A stretch of DNA of 64,000 bases from Roseomonas marmotae. Its GTDB lineage: Bacteria > Pseudomonadota > Alphaproteobacteria > Acetobacterales > Acetobacteraceae. Made by a program: the position numbers and the translations under genes. Below the pieces are notes generated by a model. The model was not told the DNA's origin, did not search any database, and saw only the letters and a list, made by a program, of their open reading frames with translations. The DNA lies in assembly GCF_017654485.1 (NCBI RefSeq), contig NZ_CP061092.1:1-64000 (forward strand), given 5' to 3'. Below are positions 33,864 through 41,612 of this stretch, in pieces (the stretch's first letter is position 1; every line of letters starts with the position of its first letter).

Positions 33864-34763
33864 TCAGATCACGGGTCCGAACTTGTCGACCAGAAAGGCC
33901 ACCAGCGCCCGCACACGGGCGATGCTGGCGCGCGCGGGCGGCATGAGGAGGTGCAGGCCGCCGCCCTCGTGGGGATGCTCGGGCAGGACATGCTCCAGGT
34001 CACCCTCCTCCACGGGACGTTCCACCATGAACCAGGGGAGGATGATGACGCCGAGCCCCGCGCAGGCTGCGGCGAGCATCATCTGCCCATTGTCTGTGCG
34101 CAGCCGCGAGTTGACCCGGACGTATTCCCACCCGTCCGGCCCTTCGAAACGCCACTGGTTCGTGGCGTTCTCGTAGAGAATGACGTCATGCCCCGCCAAC
34201 TCGCTCGGGCGGGCGGGACGGCCGCGCGCGTCCAGATAGGTGGGGCTTGCCACCACCGCCGCCCGGACGGTTGCGAGCCGGCGCGTGATCAGGCTCGAGT
34301 CAGGCAGGTTGCCGATCCGCACCGCGAGGTCATAGCCCTCGTTGATCAGATCGGCCTTGCGATCCTCGAAACGTATCTCAAGCTGGATCTTCGGGTGCAG
34401 CGCGGCGAAGGCGGCGAGCAGCGGTGCCAGACAGAACTCTCCGAAGGCCAGAGGCACCGAGATGCGCAGATGGCCAGAAATCTCGGTCGTCAGTTGCCCG
34501 ACGGCCTCTTGAGCGGATTCCAGTTCCGCCAGCGCCGCCGCCGCCCGGAGATAGTAGGTCCGCCCGGCATCGGTGAGCGAGGTGCCTCGCGCGGTCCGCG
34601 TCAACATCACCGCGCCCAGGGTCCTTTCAAGCTGGCTGACCCGGCGGCTGACGATGGACTTGGCGATGCCCAGACGTACGGCGGCCTGGGCCATGCTGCC
34701 TGCCTCCACGACACAGGCGAACGCCCGGACGTCCAGAAGGTCTACGGTCTTGGGTTCCGGCAT
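33864..34763 (-). CDS. LysR-family transcriptional regulator
   Basis: A 299-residue LTTR starting MPEPKTVDLLDVRAFACVVE behind a GGAGAG site. The HTH is AAVRLGIAKSIVSRRVSQLE. The effector domain contains GHLRISVPLAFGEFCLAPLL and YDLAVRIGNLPDSSLITRRL, typical of the CrgA/AaeR-like clade that responds to aromatics or quinones. It is divergent from the alcohol dehydrogenase (157 bp gap) and likely controls the ADH-MBL pair and perhaps the convergent pirin. Confidence 0.85.
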   Translation of the reverse strand: MPEPKTVDLLDVRAFACVVEAGSMAQAAVRLGIAKSIVSRRVSQLERTLGAVMLTRTARGTSLTDAGRTYYLRAAAALAELESAQEAVGQLTTEISGHLRISVPLAFGEFCLAPLLAAFAALHPKIQLEIRFEDRKADLINEGYDLAVRIGNLPDSSLITRRLATVRAAVVASPTYLDARGRPARPSELAGHDVILYENATNQWRFEGPDGWEYVRVNSRLRTDNGQMMLAAACAGLGVIILPWFMVERPVEEGDLEHVLPEHPHEGGGLHLLMPPARASIARVRALVAFLVDKFGPVI

Positions 34764-34920
34764 TAGCAACTCTCCATTCCAGCGAGATGCACTTTAGGGA
34801 CGTCGGCAAGCGTGGCTAGTTAGCAGAGCCGCAGCCCGACCCTAGCCCCCCGCAGGTTTCGGCACTTCGTGAGGAGAGCGCATTGCCGAATCTGTTCGAA
34901 TCCAACTTGGAGGGCGGCGT

Positions 34921-36048
34921 TTGAGCGTCCTCGCCCGGGCCGCGGTCGTCGAGGAGAAGGACGCCGCCTTCACCTTCCGCAAGGTAATCGTCGAGGAGCC
35001 TCGTGCCGACGAAGTTCTTGTCCGCATGGTCGCGACCGGGATCTGCGCGACGGACGCCCATGTCCAGCACCAGCATCTTCAGGTGCCATTGCCGGCCATC
35101 CTCGGGCACGAGGGCGCAGGCGTCGTGGAGCGCGTCGGATCCGCGGTGAGCCACCTGAAGTCCGGCGACCATGTCGTGCTGTCCTACCACTCCTGCGGTC
35201 AATGCAAGCCCTGCCTCTCCTCCCACGCCGCCTATTGCGACCACATGTGGGAGACGAACTTCGCCGGCGCGCGTTTGGACGGATCAATCGGTGTCAGATC
35301 CGAGGACGTCGAGGGCCTGCACGCCCACTTCTTCGGCCAATCGTCCTTCGCGACCTACGCGCTGGCGCATGCCCGCAACACCGTCAAGGTTCCTGACGAT
35401 GTTCCGCTGGAACTGCTCGGTCCGCTGGGCTGCGGTTTCCAGACCGGCGCCGGCGCAGTCCTGAAGGCGATGGCGGTCACCGTCGGGGCATCCATCGTTG
35501 TCTTCGGGGTGGGGGCTGTCGGACTGGCTGCCATCATGGCCGCCAAGGTCGCCGACGCCGCGACGATCATCGCCGTCGACGTCAGCGCCGAGCGACTGAA
35601 CCTGGCCGTCGAACTCGGCGCCACCAACGCGATCAACGCGCGCGAGATCGCGGACGTCTCCGCGGCCATTCGGGACGTCGTTCCCAGAGGCGTCGAGTAC
35701 GTCCTCGATACAAGCGGTCGCAAGGAGAACCTGGACGCGGGCGTCGCCGCATTGGCACCTATGGGACGCTTCGGCTTCGTCGCCTTCAACGATCATTCGG
35801 GCGCGGTTGTGGACGCGTCCCGGCTGATGGTCGGGCAGCAGTTGCAAGGGGTCATCCAGGGCGACGCCGTGTCCGCGCTGATGATCCCCGAGTTGATCGG
35901 CCTCTACCGCGGTGGCCGGTTCCCGTTCGATCGCCTGATTACCTTCTACGACTTCGCCGACATCAACCAGGCGTTCGAGGATGCCGGTGCGGGGCGCGTC
36001 ATCAAGGCAGTGCTCCGGTTCGATCCCCTCTGTCCGCCTGACAGATAA
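34921..36048 (+). CDS. Zinc-dependent alcohol dehydrogenase (MDR, aryl-alcohol type)
   Basis: A 375-residue medium-chain dehydrogenase. It starts at TTG 34921, behind a GGAGGG site. Catalytic Zn ligands are Cys42 (ATGICATD) and His63 (GHEGAGVVE). The structural Zn lobe has four Cys (YHSCGQCKPCLSSHAAYC). The Rossmann motif is VFGVGAVGLAAIMAA. The loop is that of the benzyl-alcohol or formaldehyde-like group, so an aromatic or allylic alcohol is a likely substrate with NAD(P). It is probably cotranscribed with the MBL hydrolase 28 bp downstream. Confidence 0.87.
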   Translation: MSVLARAAVVEEKDAAFTFRKVIVEEPRADEVLVRMVATGICATDAHVQHQHLQVPLPAILGHEGAGVVERVGSAVSHLKSGDHVVLSYHSCGQCKPCLSSHAAYCDHMWETNFAGARLDGSIGVRSEDVEGLHAHFFGQSSFATYALAHARNTVKVPDDVPLELLGPLGCGFQTGAGAVLKAMAVTVGASIVVFGVGAVGLAAIMAAKVADAATIIAVDVSAERLNLAVELGATNAINAREIADVSAAIRDVVPRGVEYVLDTSGRKENLDAGVAALAPMGRFGFVAFNDHSGAVVDASRLMVGQQLQGVIQGDAVSALMIPELIGLYRGGRFPFDRLITFYDFADINQAFEDAGAGRVIKAVLRFDPLCPPDR

Positions 36049-36076
36049 CTCACAGCCTTGAACGAGGAGACAGACG

Positions 36077-37156
36077 ATGTGCGATAACCATCAGAAGCCC
36101 ATCACCGCTACCGACACGCCGGCCTTCTTCGGCATCGACCGCTACGGCTTTCCGGAGGCGGGCGAGCATCCGCTCGACCCGCCTGAATACTACCCGCCGT
36201 ATTTTTGGGGCGAGCGCTTCCGAAAGCTCGGCTACCACTGCGAGGAGCTGCGTGACGGGTTCTACTGGGTGACCAGCGGCGGTTACGACGCGGCCTTCGT
36301 CGTGACGGCCAACGGCGTCATCGCCATCGACGCGCCTCCGACGCTTGGTGAGAACATGCTGGCCGCTATCGAGGAGGTGACCGACAAGCCGGTCACCCAT
36401 GTGATCTACAGCCACTGGCACACCGACCACATCGGCGCGGCCTCGATCTACGGGCCGGACGTCGAGATCATTGCCCACGAAATCACCAAGGAACTGCTCG
36501 AGCGCTTCCCCGATCCGAATCGGCCTGTTCCGACGCTGACGTTCGACAAGGCACATACCCTCATCGTCGGTGGAGTGACGTTAGAACTGTCCTACAAGGG
36601 CGAGAACCACTGTCCGGGCAACATCTTCATCTACGCTCCGGCCCAGAAAGTACTGACAGTGATCGACATCCTCAGTCCGGGTAGCGCCACCTTCATGCAC
36701 TGCGATGCGTCCCAGAACATCACCGCCTGGTACGAGGCCCAGCACCAGATCATGGAATACGACTTCGACTTCCTGGTGGCCGGGCACCACATGAAATACG
36801 GAACACCAGAGCTGGTGAAAGAAGGCATAGAGTATTTCGCCGATGTCCTCGAGGGAGCCCAGTTGGCCATCGATCGCTACTCCCGATCGGACCGGTTGAT
36901 CGACATCCTGCTGAAGCCTGGCCTCGATCGCTTCTGGGTCGGGTCGGAGAACTGGATCAACTCGATGGCCAACTACGCGACCAAGCACGTGCTCGAGAAG
37001 AAGACCAGCAACGGCAAGCTCTGGTCTGAGCGCCTCGCCGGCGTTACCACCCAGACCAAGTACCACGCCTACACAGTGCTTGAGTCGATCCGCCTTGAGC
37101 GACCGCGTCCGAACTACCGCCTGAGGGGCGAAAACTCTCCCCCGTTTTACGCCTGA
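36077..37156 (+). CDS. MBL-fold metallo-hydrolase (359 aa)
   Basis: A metallo-beta-lactamase fold protein with the H-x-H-x-D-H motif at residues 113-118 (YSHWHTDHIGA). Further metal ligands are in YKGENHCPGNIFIYAP and LVAGHHMKYGTPELV. The long C-terminal helical region (residues 250-359) is unlike lactamases and resembles hydrolases or dioxygenases of unknown substrate. It follows the ADH with a GAGGAGAC site, so the pair may oxidise then hydrolyse the same compound. The exact reaction is not predictable. Confidence 0.8.
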   Translation: MCDNHQKPITATDTPAFFGIDRYGFPEAGEHPLDPPEYYPPYFWGERFRKLGYHCEELRDGFYWVTSGGYDAAFVVTANGVIAIDAPPTLGENMLAAIEEVTDKPVTHVIYSHWHTDHIGAASIYGPDVEIIAHEITKELLERFPDPNRPVPTLTFDKAHTLIVGGVTLELSYKGENHCPGNIFIYAPAQKVLTVIDILSPGSATFMHCDASQNITAWYEAQHQIMEYDFDFLVAGHHMKYGTPELVKEGIEYFADVLEGAQLAIDRYSRSDRLIDILLKPGLDRFWVGSENWINSMANYATKHVLEKKTSNGKLWSERLAGVTTQTKYHAYTVLESIRLERPRPNYRLRGENSPPFYA

Positions 37157-37178
37157 TCGGCCCTGGTCATCTGCCCCG

Positions 37179-37218
37179 TGACCAGTCCTTTGGACTGGTC
37201 CGGGCAAGATTCGAGTAG
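37179..37218. repeat. Hairpin with IS3-end-like motif
   Basis: GACCAGTCC (37180-37188) pairs with GGACTGGTC (37192-37200) around TTT, just after the MBL gene. The following CCGGGCAAGATT, with the right arm, repeats the left end of the IS3 element at 14650-14683 (GACTGGTCCGGGCAAGATT). It is either a remnant of that IS or a terminator reused as target; no T-run follows. Confidence 0.55.
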
Positions 37219-37222
37219 GGCA

Positions 37223-38643
37223 TAGCACTACCTGGGCATTTTATGATGAGGTGACAGGAACCTGCGTCGGCAGTGCGGACATCGGATCGGCGTGACGAGA
37301 TGGCTGAACAGGCGGTCGAGAATGGCGCGTCGCACGGCGGGCAGGCTTGGTGAGGGTGGCGGGCCCGGCATTGGGGGCCGCATTTTCCCCCCGCCTCGTC
37401 CGGCGGTGCGCGGCGAGGCGGAGGTGCTGCAGGTAGGCACAGGCGATGCAGCTCATCAACGCGTGTCGGTGCAGGCCTGTCCAGGACCGTCCCTCGAAGT
37501 GGCCGAGCCCGAGTTCCTGCTTCAGCTGCTGGTGCGCCTGTTCGCAGATCCAGCGTCCTTTGATGGTGGCCGCCAGCGCCCGCAGCGGTGTGTCGGCGGA
37601 CAGGTTGCTCAGATAGTACTTCCGCTCGCCGCTAGAGCGCCATTCGCCGACCAGCCAGGCTTCATCACCCGGCAGATGCCGGTTGTTGCCCCAAACCGCG
37701 CCGTCGCCCACCCGGATGCGCGCCGCGGCGAACCGGGCCGCCAATGCGCCCTTGGTACCCTGCCGCCAGGCGATGCGGCGCCAGGTTTGCGAGGCCAACA
37801 CCCTCTCCGCCTCTGCTGGCTCTTCGTTCGGCACTGGCTTACGAGCCCGTCCCTGCGGCGGCACCAGCTGCACGGCGGCGCTGTAGACCTTCTGGTTGCG
37901 CGGGATGCCCACCGCCCAGCGCAGATCCCGAGCATCCAGGCCCTGCCGGAACGCCGCACTTGCGCCATAGCCCGCATCGGCCAGCACAGTGCCGAACCGC
38001 ACGCCCGCCGCCCTCAGCCGGTCGAGTTCGTCCAGTGCGATTTCGGCCTTGGTTCGCGGCGCCATCGCCGCCTCCGGCACGCCTGCCTGGGCACAGCGTG
38101 CAGGGTCATCGGTCCACTTCTCCGGCAGGAACAGCCGTAGACCGACCGGAACAGGCACCTCGCCCTGTGCCAGGGTGAGCGACACCAGCGATTGGCAATT
38201 GGCCTTCTTGCCGAGTTGGCCGCAGTACTGCGGCAGCACGCCGACTGACATCGTGCCTTTCTTAGGCAGCGCCGTGTCATCGATCACCAGCCAAGCCTGC
38301 GGACCGCCGACCAGCTTGTCGGCCTGCTGCGCCAGCACCGACCACAGCGGCGCATCATCCCAGGCGGGGCTGGCGATGAAGTGCTGCAGCTGGTCGTGGC
38401 CGCCCAAGCCAAGCCGGGCGGCCATCGGCTGCAGGCTCTTGCGCTCGCCGGGTCCGAGCAGACCCCGCAGGTAGAGCGGTGCCCAGGTGCGGCGGGTCTT
38501 GCGCCCCAGAACCTCCAGGAACGGCGCTAGCCAGCGATCCAGATCTGCTCCACCACCAAGGATGCTCGTCATCATCGTCGCCTCCAGCAGGAGGCGTCGC
38601 ACACCATCAGATCATACGCAAACAAAATGCCCAGGTAGTGCTA
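37223..38643 (-). mobile_element. IS701-family element
   Basis: Inverted ends TAGCACTACCTGGGCATTTT (left) and the same in complement at the right (38624-38643) match perfectly over 20 bp. The element encodes one transposase on the minus strand. No convincing target duplication is seen. Confidence 0.82.
37241..38575 (-). CDS. IS701-family transposase
   Basis: A 444-residue DDE transposase with the DUF4338/IS701 signature. The first catalytic Asp is in AWLVIDDTALPKKGTMSVGV, the second in RFGTVLADAGYGASAAFRQG, and the Glu in KGRWICEQAHQQLKQELGLG. The N-terminal GPGERKSLQPMAARLGLGGH is also typical. The ATG at 38575 (MTSILGG after a preceding Met) is taken as the start. It is intact. Confidence 0.85.
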   Translation of the reverse strand: MMTSILGGGADLDRWLAPFLEVLGRKTRRTWAPLYLRGLLGPGERKSLQPMAARLGLGGHDQLQHFIASPAWDDAPLWSVLAQQADKLVGGPQAWLVIDDTALPKKGTMSVGVLPQYCGQLGKKANCQSLVSLTLAQGEVPVPVGLRLFLPEKWTDDPARCAQAGVPEAAMAPRTKAEIALDELDRLRAAGVRFGTVLADAGYGASAAFRQGLDARDLRWAVGIPRNQKVYSAAVQLVPPQGRARKPVPNEEPAEAERVLASQTWRRIAWRQGTKGALAARFAAARIRVGDGAVWGNNRHLPGDEAWLVGEWRSSGERKYYLSNLSADTPLRALAATIKGRWICEQAHQQLKQELGLGHFEGRSWTGLHRHALMSCIACAYLQHLRLAAHRRTRRGENAAPNAGPATLTKPARRATRHSRPPVQPSRHADPMSALPTQVPVTSS

Positions 38644-38730
38644 ACTCGCCGCCATCGCCAGCTACTGGTTATGAGGCCCCACCGTAAACCTGTATCCAGG
38701 TCAAGTAGAAAGCCGCCAGTGCACCGTCCT

Positions 38731-39531
38731 TTATCGGATAAGGCCCCCCTCATCGCTGCTCGAGATTGACGCTCGGGGAGGCGCAGGTGTGAACCTAACC
38801 CAATCTACCTGCACCACTGCAGTACCATTGGTTGTGAGGCCACCCCATTCAGGATTGTCGGTTGGCCAGATATTAAACACTAAGTGTGCAGGGGTGGAGG
38901 GAAGGATACCGCGGTGTTGGGCGACCAACATGTCGTTGACAAAGAATTCGACTCCCGTTTCCTGCCATTCGTACCTGAGCCTGACCCAAGTACCCGTAAA
39001 GGCCTTATCATGGATGTGCAGACTGTGTTCCTTGGTGTCTGGAGAAATCCAGGTCACGGTATGCAGTGCGGCAGGGTCGCGGCCCTCGAACTCGAAATCA
39101 ATTTCTGTCCGCGAGCCATCTACGTAGGACATCATTGCGATGATCGTCCCGTTGAGATTCGGCAGCATTACCAACGCTTCGTAGGTCCCGAACCCAAAGC
39201 GCTCGCAGGTATAGGCCTCCGCTGCGGCCACTCTGCGATCCTGAACCCCTATCTTCAGCACAAGGTGCCCGTTTTCAACCGACACGGACGCCGCATCCCA
39301 GCGGCCACTCAGTCCGTCCTTGGCCCAGAACGGCATGTAGGAATCGCCGCTGATGCACCAACGGGACTTATTGAGGTCATCGAAGGAGTCTGCCCAGCCA
39401 CCAGGGCCGGGGTCCGGAGGCGGTGATGGCGTCGACTGGCCGGAACTCCCAGGCTGCAGTGACAGCGAAGGAGCTGGTATCGCACTAGCCGCAACGGCGA
39501 TGGCCAATGACAGTGTCGGCGTCCACCTCAT
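38731..39531 (-). CDS. Secreted GH16 glycoside hydrolase (lichenase/XTH-type motif)
   Basis: A 266-residue exported beta-jelly-roll glycosidase. The signal peptide is about residues 1-22, followed by a Ser/Pro linker (GQSTPSPPPDPGPGG). The catalytic motif TEIDFEFEG has E143-x-D145-x-E147 with no bulge residue, as in lichenases and XTHs, unlike the ExDxxE of laminarinases. Conserved GH16 strands include RFGFGTYEALVMLPNLNGTI, LHTVTWISPDTKEHSLHIHD and VEFFVNDMLVAQHRG. It is divergent from a membrane-fusion-like gene and a GT2 synthase (289 bp gap). It may trim or release the polymer they make, a beta-glucan by inference. Confidence 0.85.
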   Translation of the reverse strand: MRWTPTLSLAIAVAASAIPAPSLSLQPGSSGQSTPSPPPDPGPGGWADSFDDLNKSRWCISGDSYMPFWAKDGLSGRWDAASVSVENGHLVLKIGVQDRRVAAAEAYTCERFGFGTYEALVMLPNLNGTIIAMMSYVDGSRTEIDFEFEGRDPAALHTVTWISPDTKEHSLHIHDKAFTGTWVRLRYEWQETGVEFFVNDMLVAQHRGILPSTPAHLVFNIWPTDNPEWGGLTTNGTAVVQVDWVRFTPAPPRASISSSDEGGLIR

Positions 39532-39819
39532 GTCGACCTTGGCATTCGTATTTTCCTTCCGTCCATGGATTGTTGGGTCATCTTGCCTCCTCCGGCCAGT
39601 CCAAATTCCAAGCCTGTACTTTGCAAAAATAAATCATAATCTCTGCAATTGCTTGCGCGTTATCGTGTAAAGATCATAAATACTTCAAGGTAAGTTCCAT
39701 CTGTGCGCGAGATATTAGGATTTTCCTACGTTATCACACAAACATCGGTTGCATTATCGAAACTATGTGCAGAATGTAAGCCCACGACTGCGAATCTGAA
39801 TGTCCTGAAGGTCTTTAAA

Positions 39820-41607
39820 ATGAATGGTATTGAAGCAAGCGATGTGCTGCGCGTCGCGGTGGTCAGCGGCCTTATTGGTTTTGGTGTCTTCTGTGCATCC
39901 TACAGCCTGGCCGTTTGGTTTCGGCGCAACAGGTCCAGGCCAAATAAGCTGACCCGCTTCAGCTTCTTTGCTCTGACTCTTGGTATTTTCGGCGCGGTCG
40001 GAAACTGGGCTTACAATGAGTTCAGTCAGCGTAACGGCATCGTCGGCGGCCAAGATTTGTTTGTCATTCATGCCAAGCGCAACGTGGCGGTCGAGAGACT
40101 GGTTACAGAAGGACAGGTCAAGAAAGGTGACAGCATCGCTGTTTTTCTTCCACCATCACTTGATGAGCAGTTGGCAGTGATCGACAGCCACATCAAGCAG
40201 GCTTATTCGAAGATTGAATACTTCAATCTTCGAACTTTGCCAGTGGATGCATTGTTGCTTCAAAAGCAGGCCCAAATCCGCCAGCAGATTCAACAAGTCC
40301 AGATGATGACGCTCGACATTCAAAAATCGCGCCGCGAAACGGAGCGTGCCTATCTGGATGCAACGACGCAACATGCTGAGAAGCGGAGCCAGAATGATCT
40401 TCAGATTGCGGCAGAGAAGCAGGCATTGGCAGCATCTACGCAACAGACCAGTATTGCGCAGACCGCCCTGAACCGTGCCTTAGATCTCCGGAACCGGGGT
40501 GGGATCGGCACAGTGGTCGCGGTAGAGGAGAAGGCTAGCAATCACCTGACTCAAAGCCTCGCTCTCAACCGCGCGCAGGCTAACCTCGCATCGCTTGCCG
40601 ATTACCGCCGGGTACTGGACGAGAGCTACGGGCGTACCCTCGGTTCGCTCTCAGATCAAATGGCGAAACTCGACGGCGATTTAACGGCTAAGCAGCAGGC
40701 CGCGGCTGAATTGGCAGAGCAGGTGGTAGCCAACGAGGAGGCTGTCAGCAAGGATCGACAGCGCGCCGCAAACGAAACTGCGCGGGAGCGCGAAGCTGCT
40801 ATGCACGAGCACGAAGCCTTGCGAGCCGAGCGCGCCAGCATGCTGGCCGTGACGCAGGTGAAGGCACCCTTCTCGGGCGAGGTGGTATACCGTCATCCTG
40901 CTCCCGGTTTTGCGCCAGAAAACACACCCGTTCTTGCACTCTCTGCAGGCAGCGGCTTCATCGCCCGGATCTGGGTTCCGACTGAAGAAATCGACTCGAT
41001 CAAGGCAGCTGGCAAGGTCCAGCTTGCTCTTGAGCAGCCGATACTAAACAAATTCTTTCAGGGCGAATTTCGTCGCTTTGAGGAAGCACCTTATGAGAAA
41101 AATCGCGTCATCGCGGTTTTTGATGTCAAGCTTCCGCTCGAGGCCATCACCCTTCTTGCCGGCGCAGGAAACCCCGTACAGGCCAAGCTACTCTGGCGAC
41201 CTGACCTAATGGCAAGCTATCCCTTCCGGGGAAGCTTAGTTCTCGCCATAGCAGGCTGCGTCGGAATGTTTGGGAGCGGCCTGCGGCGCAGGGCGACCGA
41301 CGAGTTCCCACTTGCTGCCCAACTTGAGGAGGCCCTGCTTGAAGACCGCCTGCACGAGGCCGCTTTCCGCTTCCACGCTCTGCTGCGCCAGGGACGGCTT
41401 GATGACGACCCGGATCTTGTCCGCACTGTGATCCGCCTTGCAGAGCGTATAGGCGAACCAGCACTCAGCGCCTTGCGTGAAGAGATCGTGTTCGACGAAG
41501 AGTTCGAGAACGCGCTCCGCGAGTGGAGCCGCCGCAGTTATGACCCTGCTCTTATCGCTCTTCTCGACCAGGTCCGAAATTCTTCTGTTCTCACAGCCAT
41601 ATCTTAA
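39820..41607 (+). CDS. HlyD/membrane-fusion-like protein of an exopolysaccharide synthase
   Basis: A 595-residue inner-membrane protein, taken from ATG 39820 (MNGIEASDVLRVAVVSGLIG) behind a GAAGG site; a GTG at 39703 would add 39 residues. Two N-terminal membrane helices (VAVVSGLIGFGVFCASYSLA, FSFFALTLGIFGAVGNWAYN) precede a biotinyl-lipoyl-like strand. A coiled coil of about 200 residues follows, then the barrel (QVKAPFSGEVVYRHPAPGFA). A third helix (LVLAIAGCVGMFGSGL) leads to a cytosolic helical tail. This is the layout of Alg44- or BgsB-like partners of GT2 synthases, but without a PilZ domain. It ends five bases before the GT2 gene. Periplasmic export or assembly is inferred. Confidence 0.78.
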   Translation: MNGIEASDVLRVAVVSGLIGFGVFCASYSLAVWFRRNRSRPNKLTRFSFFALTLGIFGAVGNWAYNEFSQRNGIVGGQDLFVIHAKRNVAVERLVTEGQVKKGDSIAVFLPPSLDEQLAVIDSHIKQAYSKIEYFNLRTLPVDALLLQKQAQIRQQIQQVQMMTLDIQKSRRETERAYLDATTQHAEKRSQNDLQIAAEKQALAASTQQTSIAQTALNRALDLRNRGGIGTVVAVEEKASNHLTQSLALNRAQANLASLADYRRVLDESYGRTLGSLSDQMAKLDGDLTAKQQAAAELAEQVVANEEAVSKDRQRAANETAREREAAMHEHEALRAERASMLAVTQVKAPFSGEVVYRHPAPGFAPENTPVLALSAGSGFIARIWVPTEEIDSIKAAGKVQLALEQPILNKFFQGEFRRFEEAPYEKNRVIAVFDVKLPLEAITLLAGAGNPVQAKLLWRPDLMASYPFRGSLVLAIAGCVGMFGSGLRRRATDEFPLAAQLEEALLEDRLHEAAFRFHALLRQGRLDDDPDLVRTVIRLAERIGEPALSALREEIVFDEEFENALREWSRRSYDPALIALLDQVRNSSVLTAIS

Positions 41608-41612
41608 AGACA

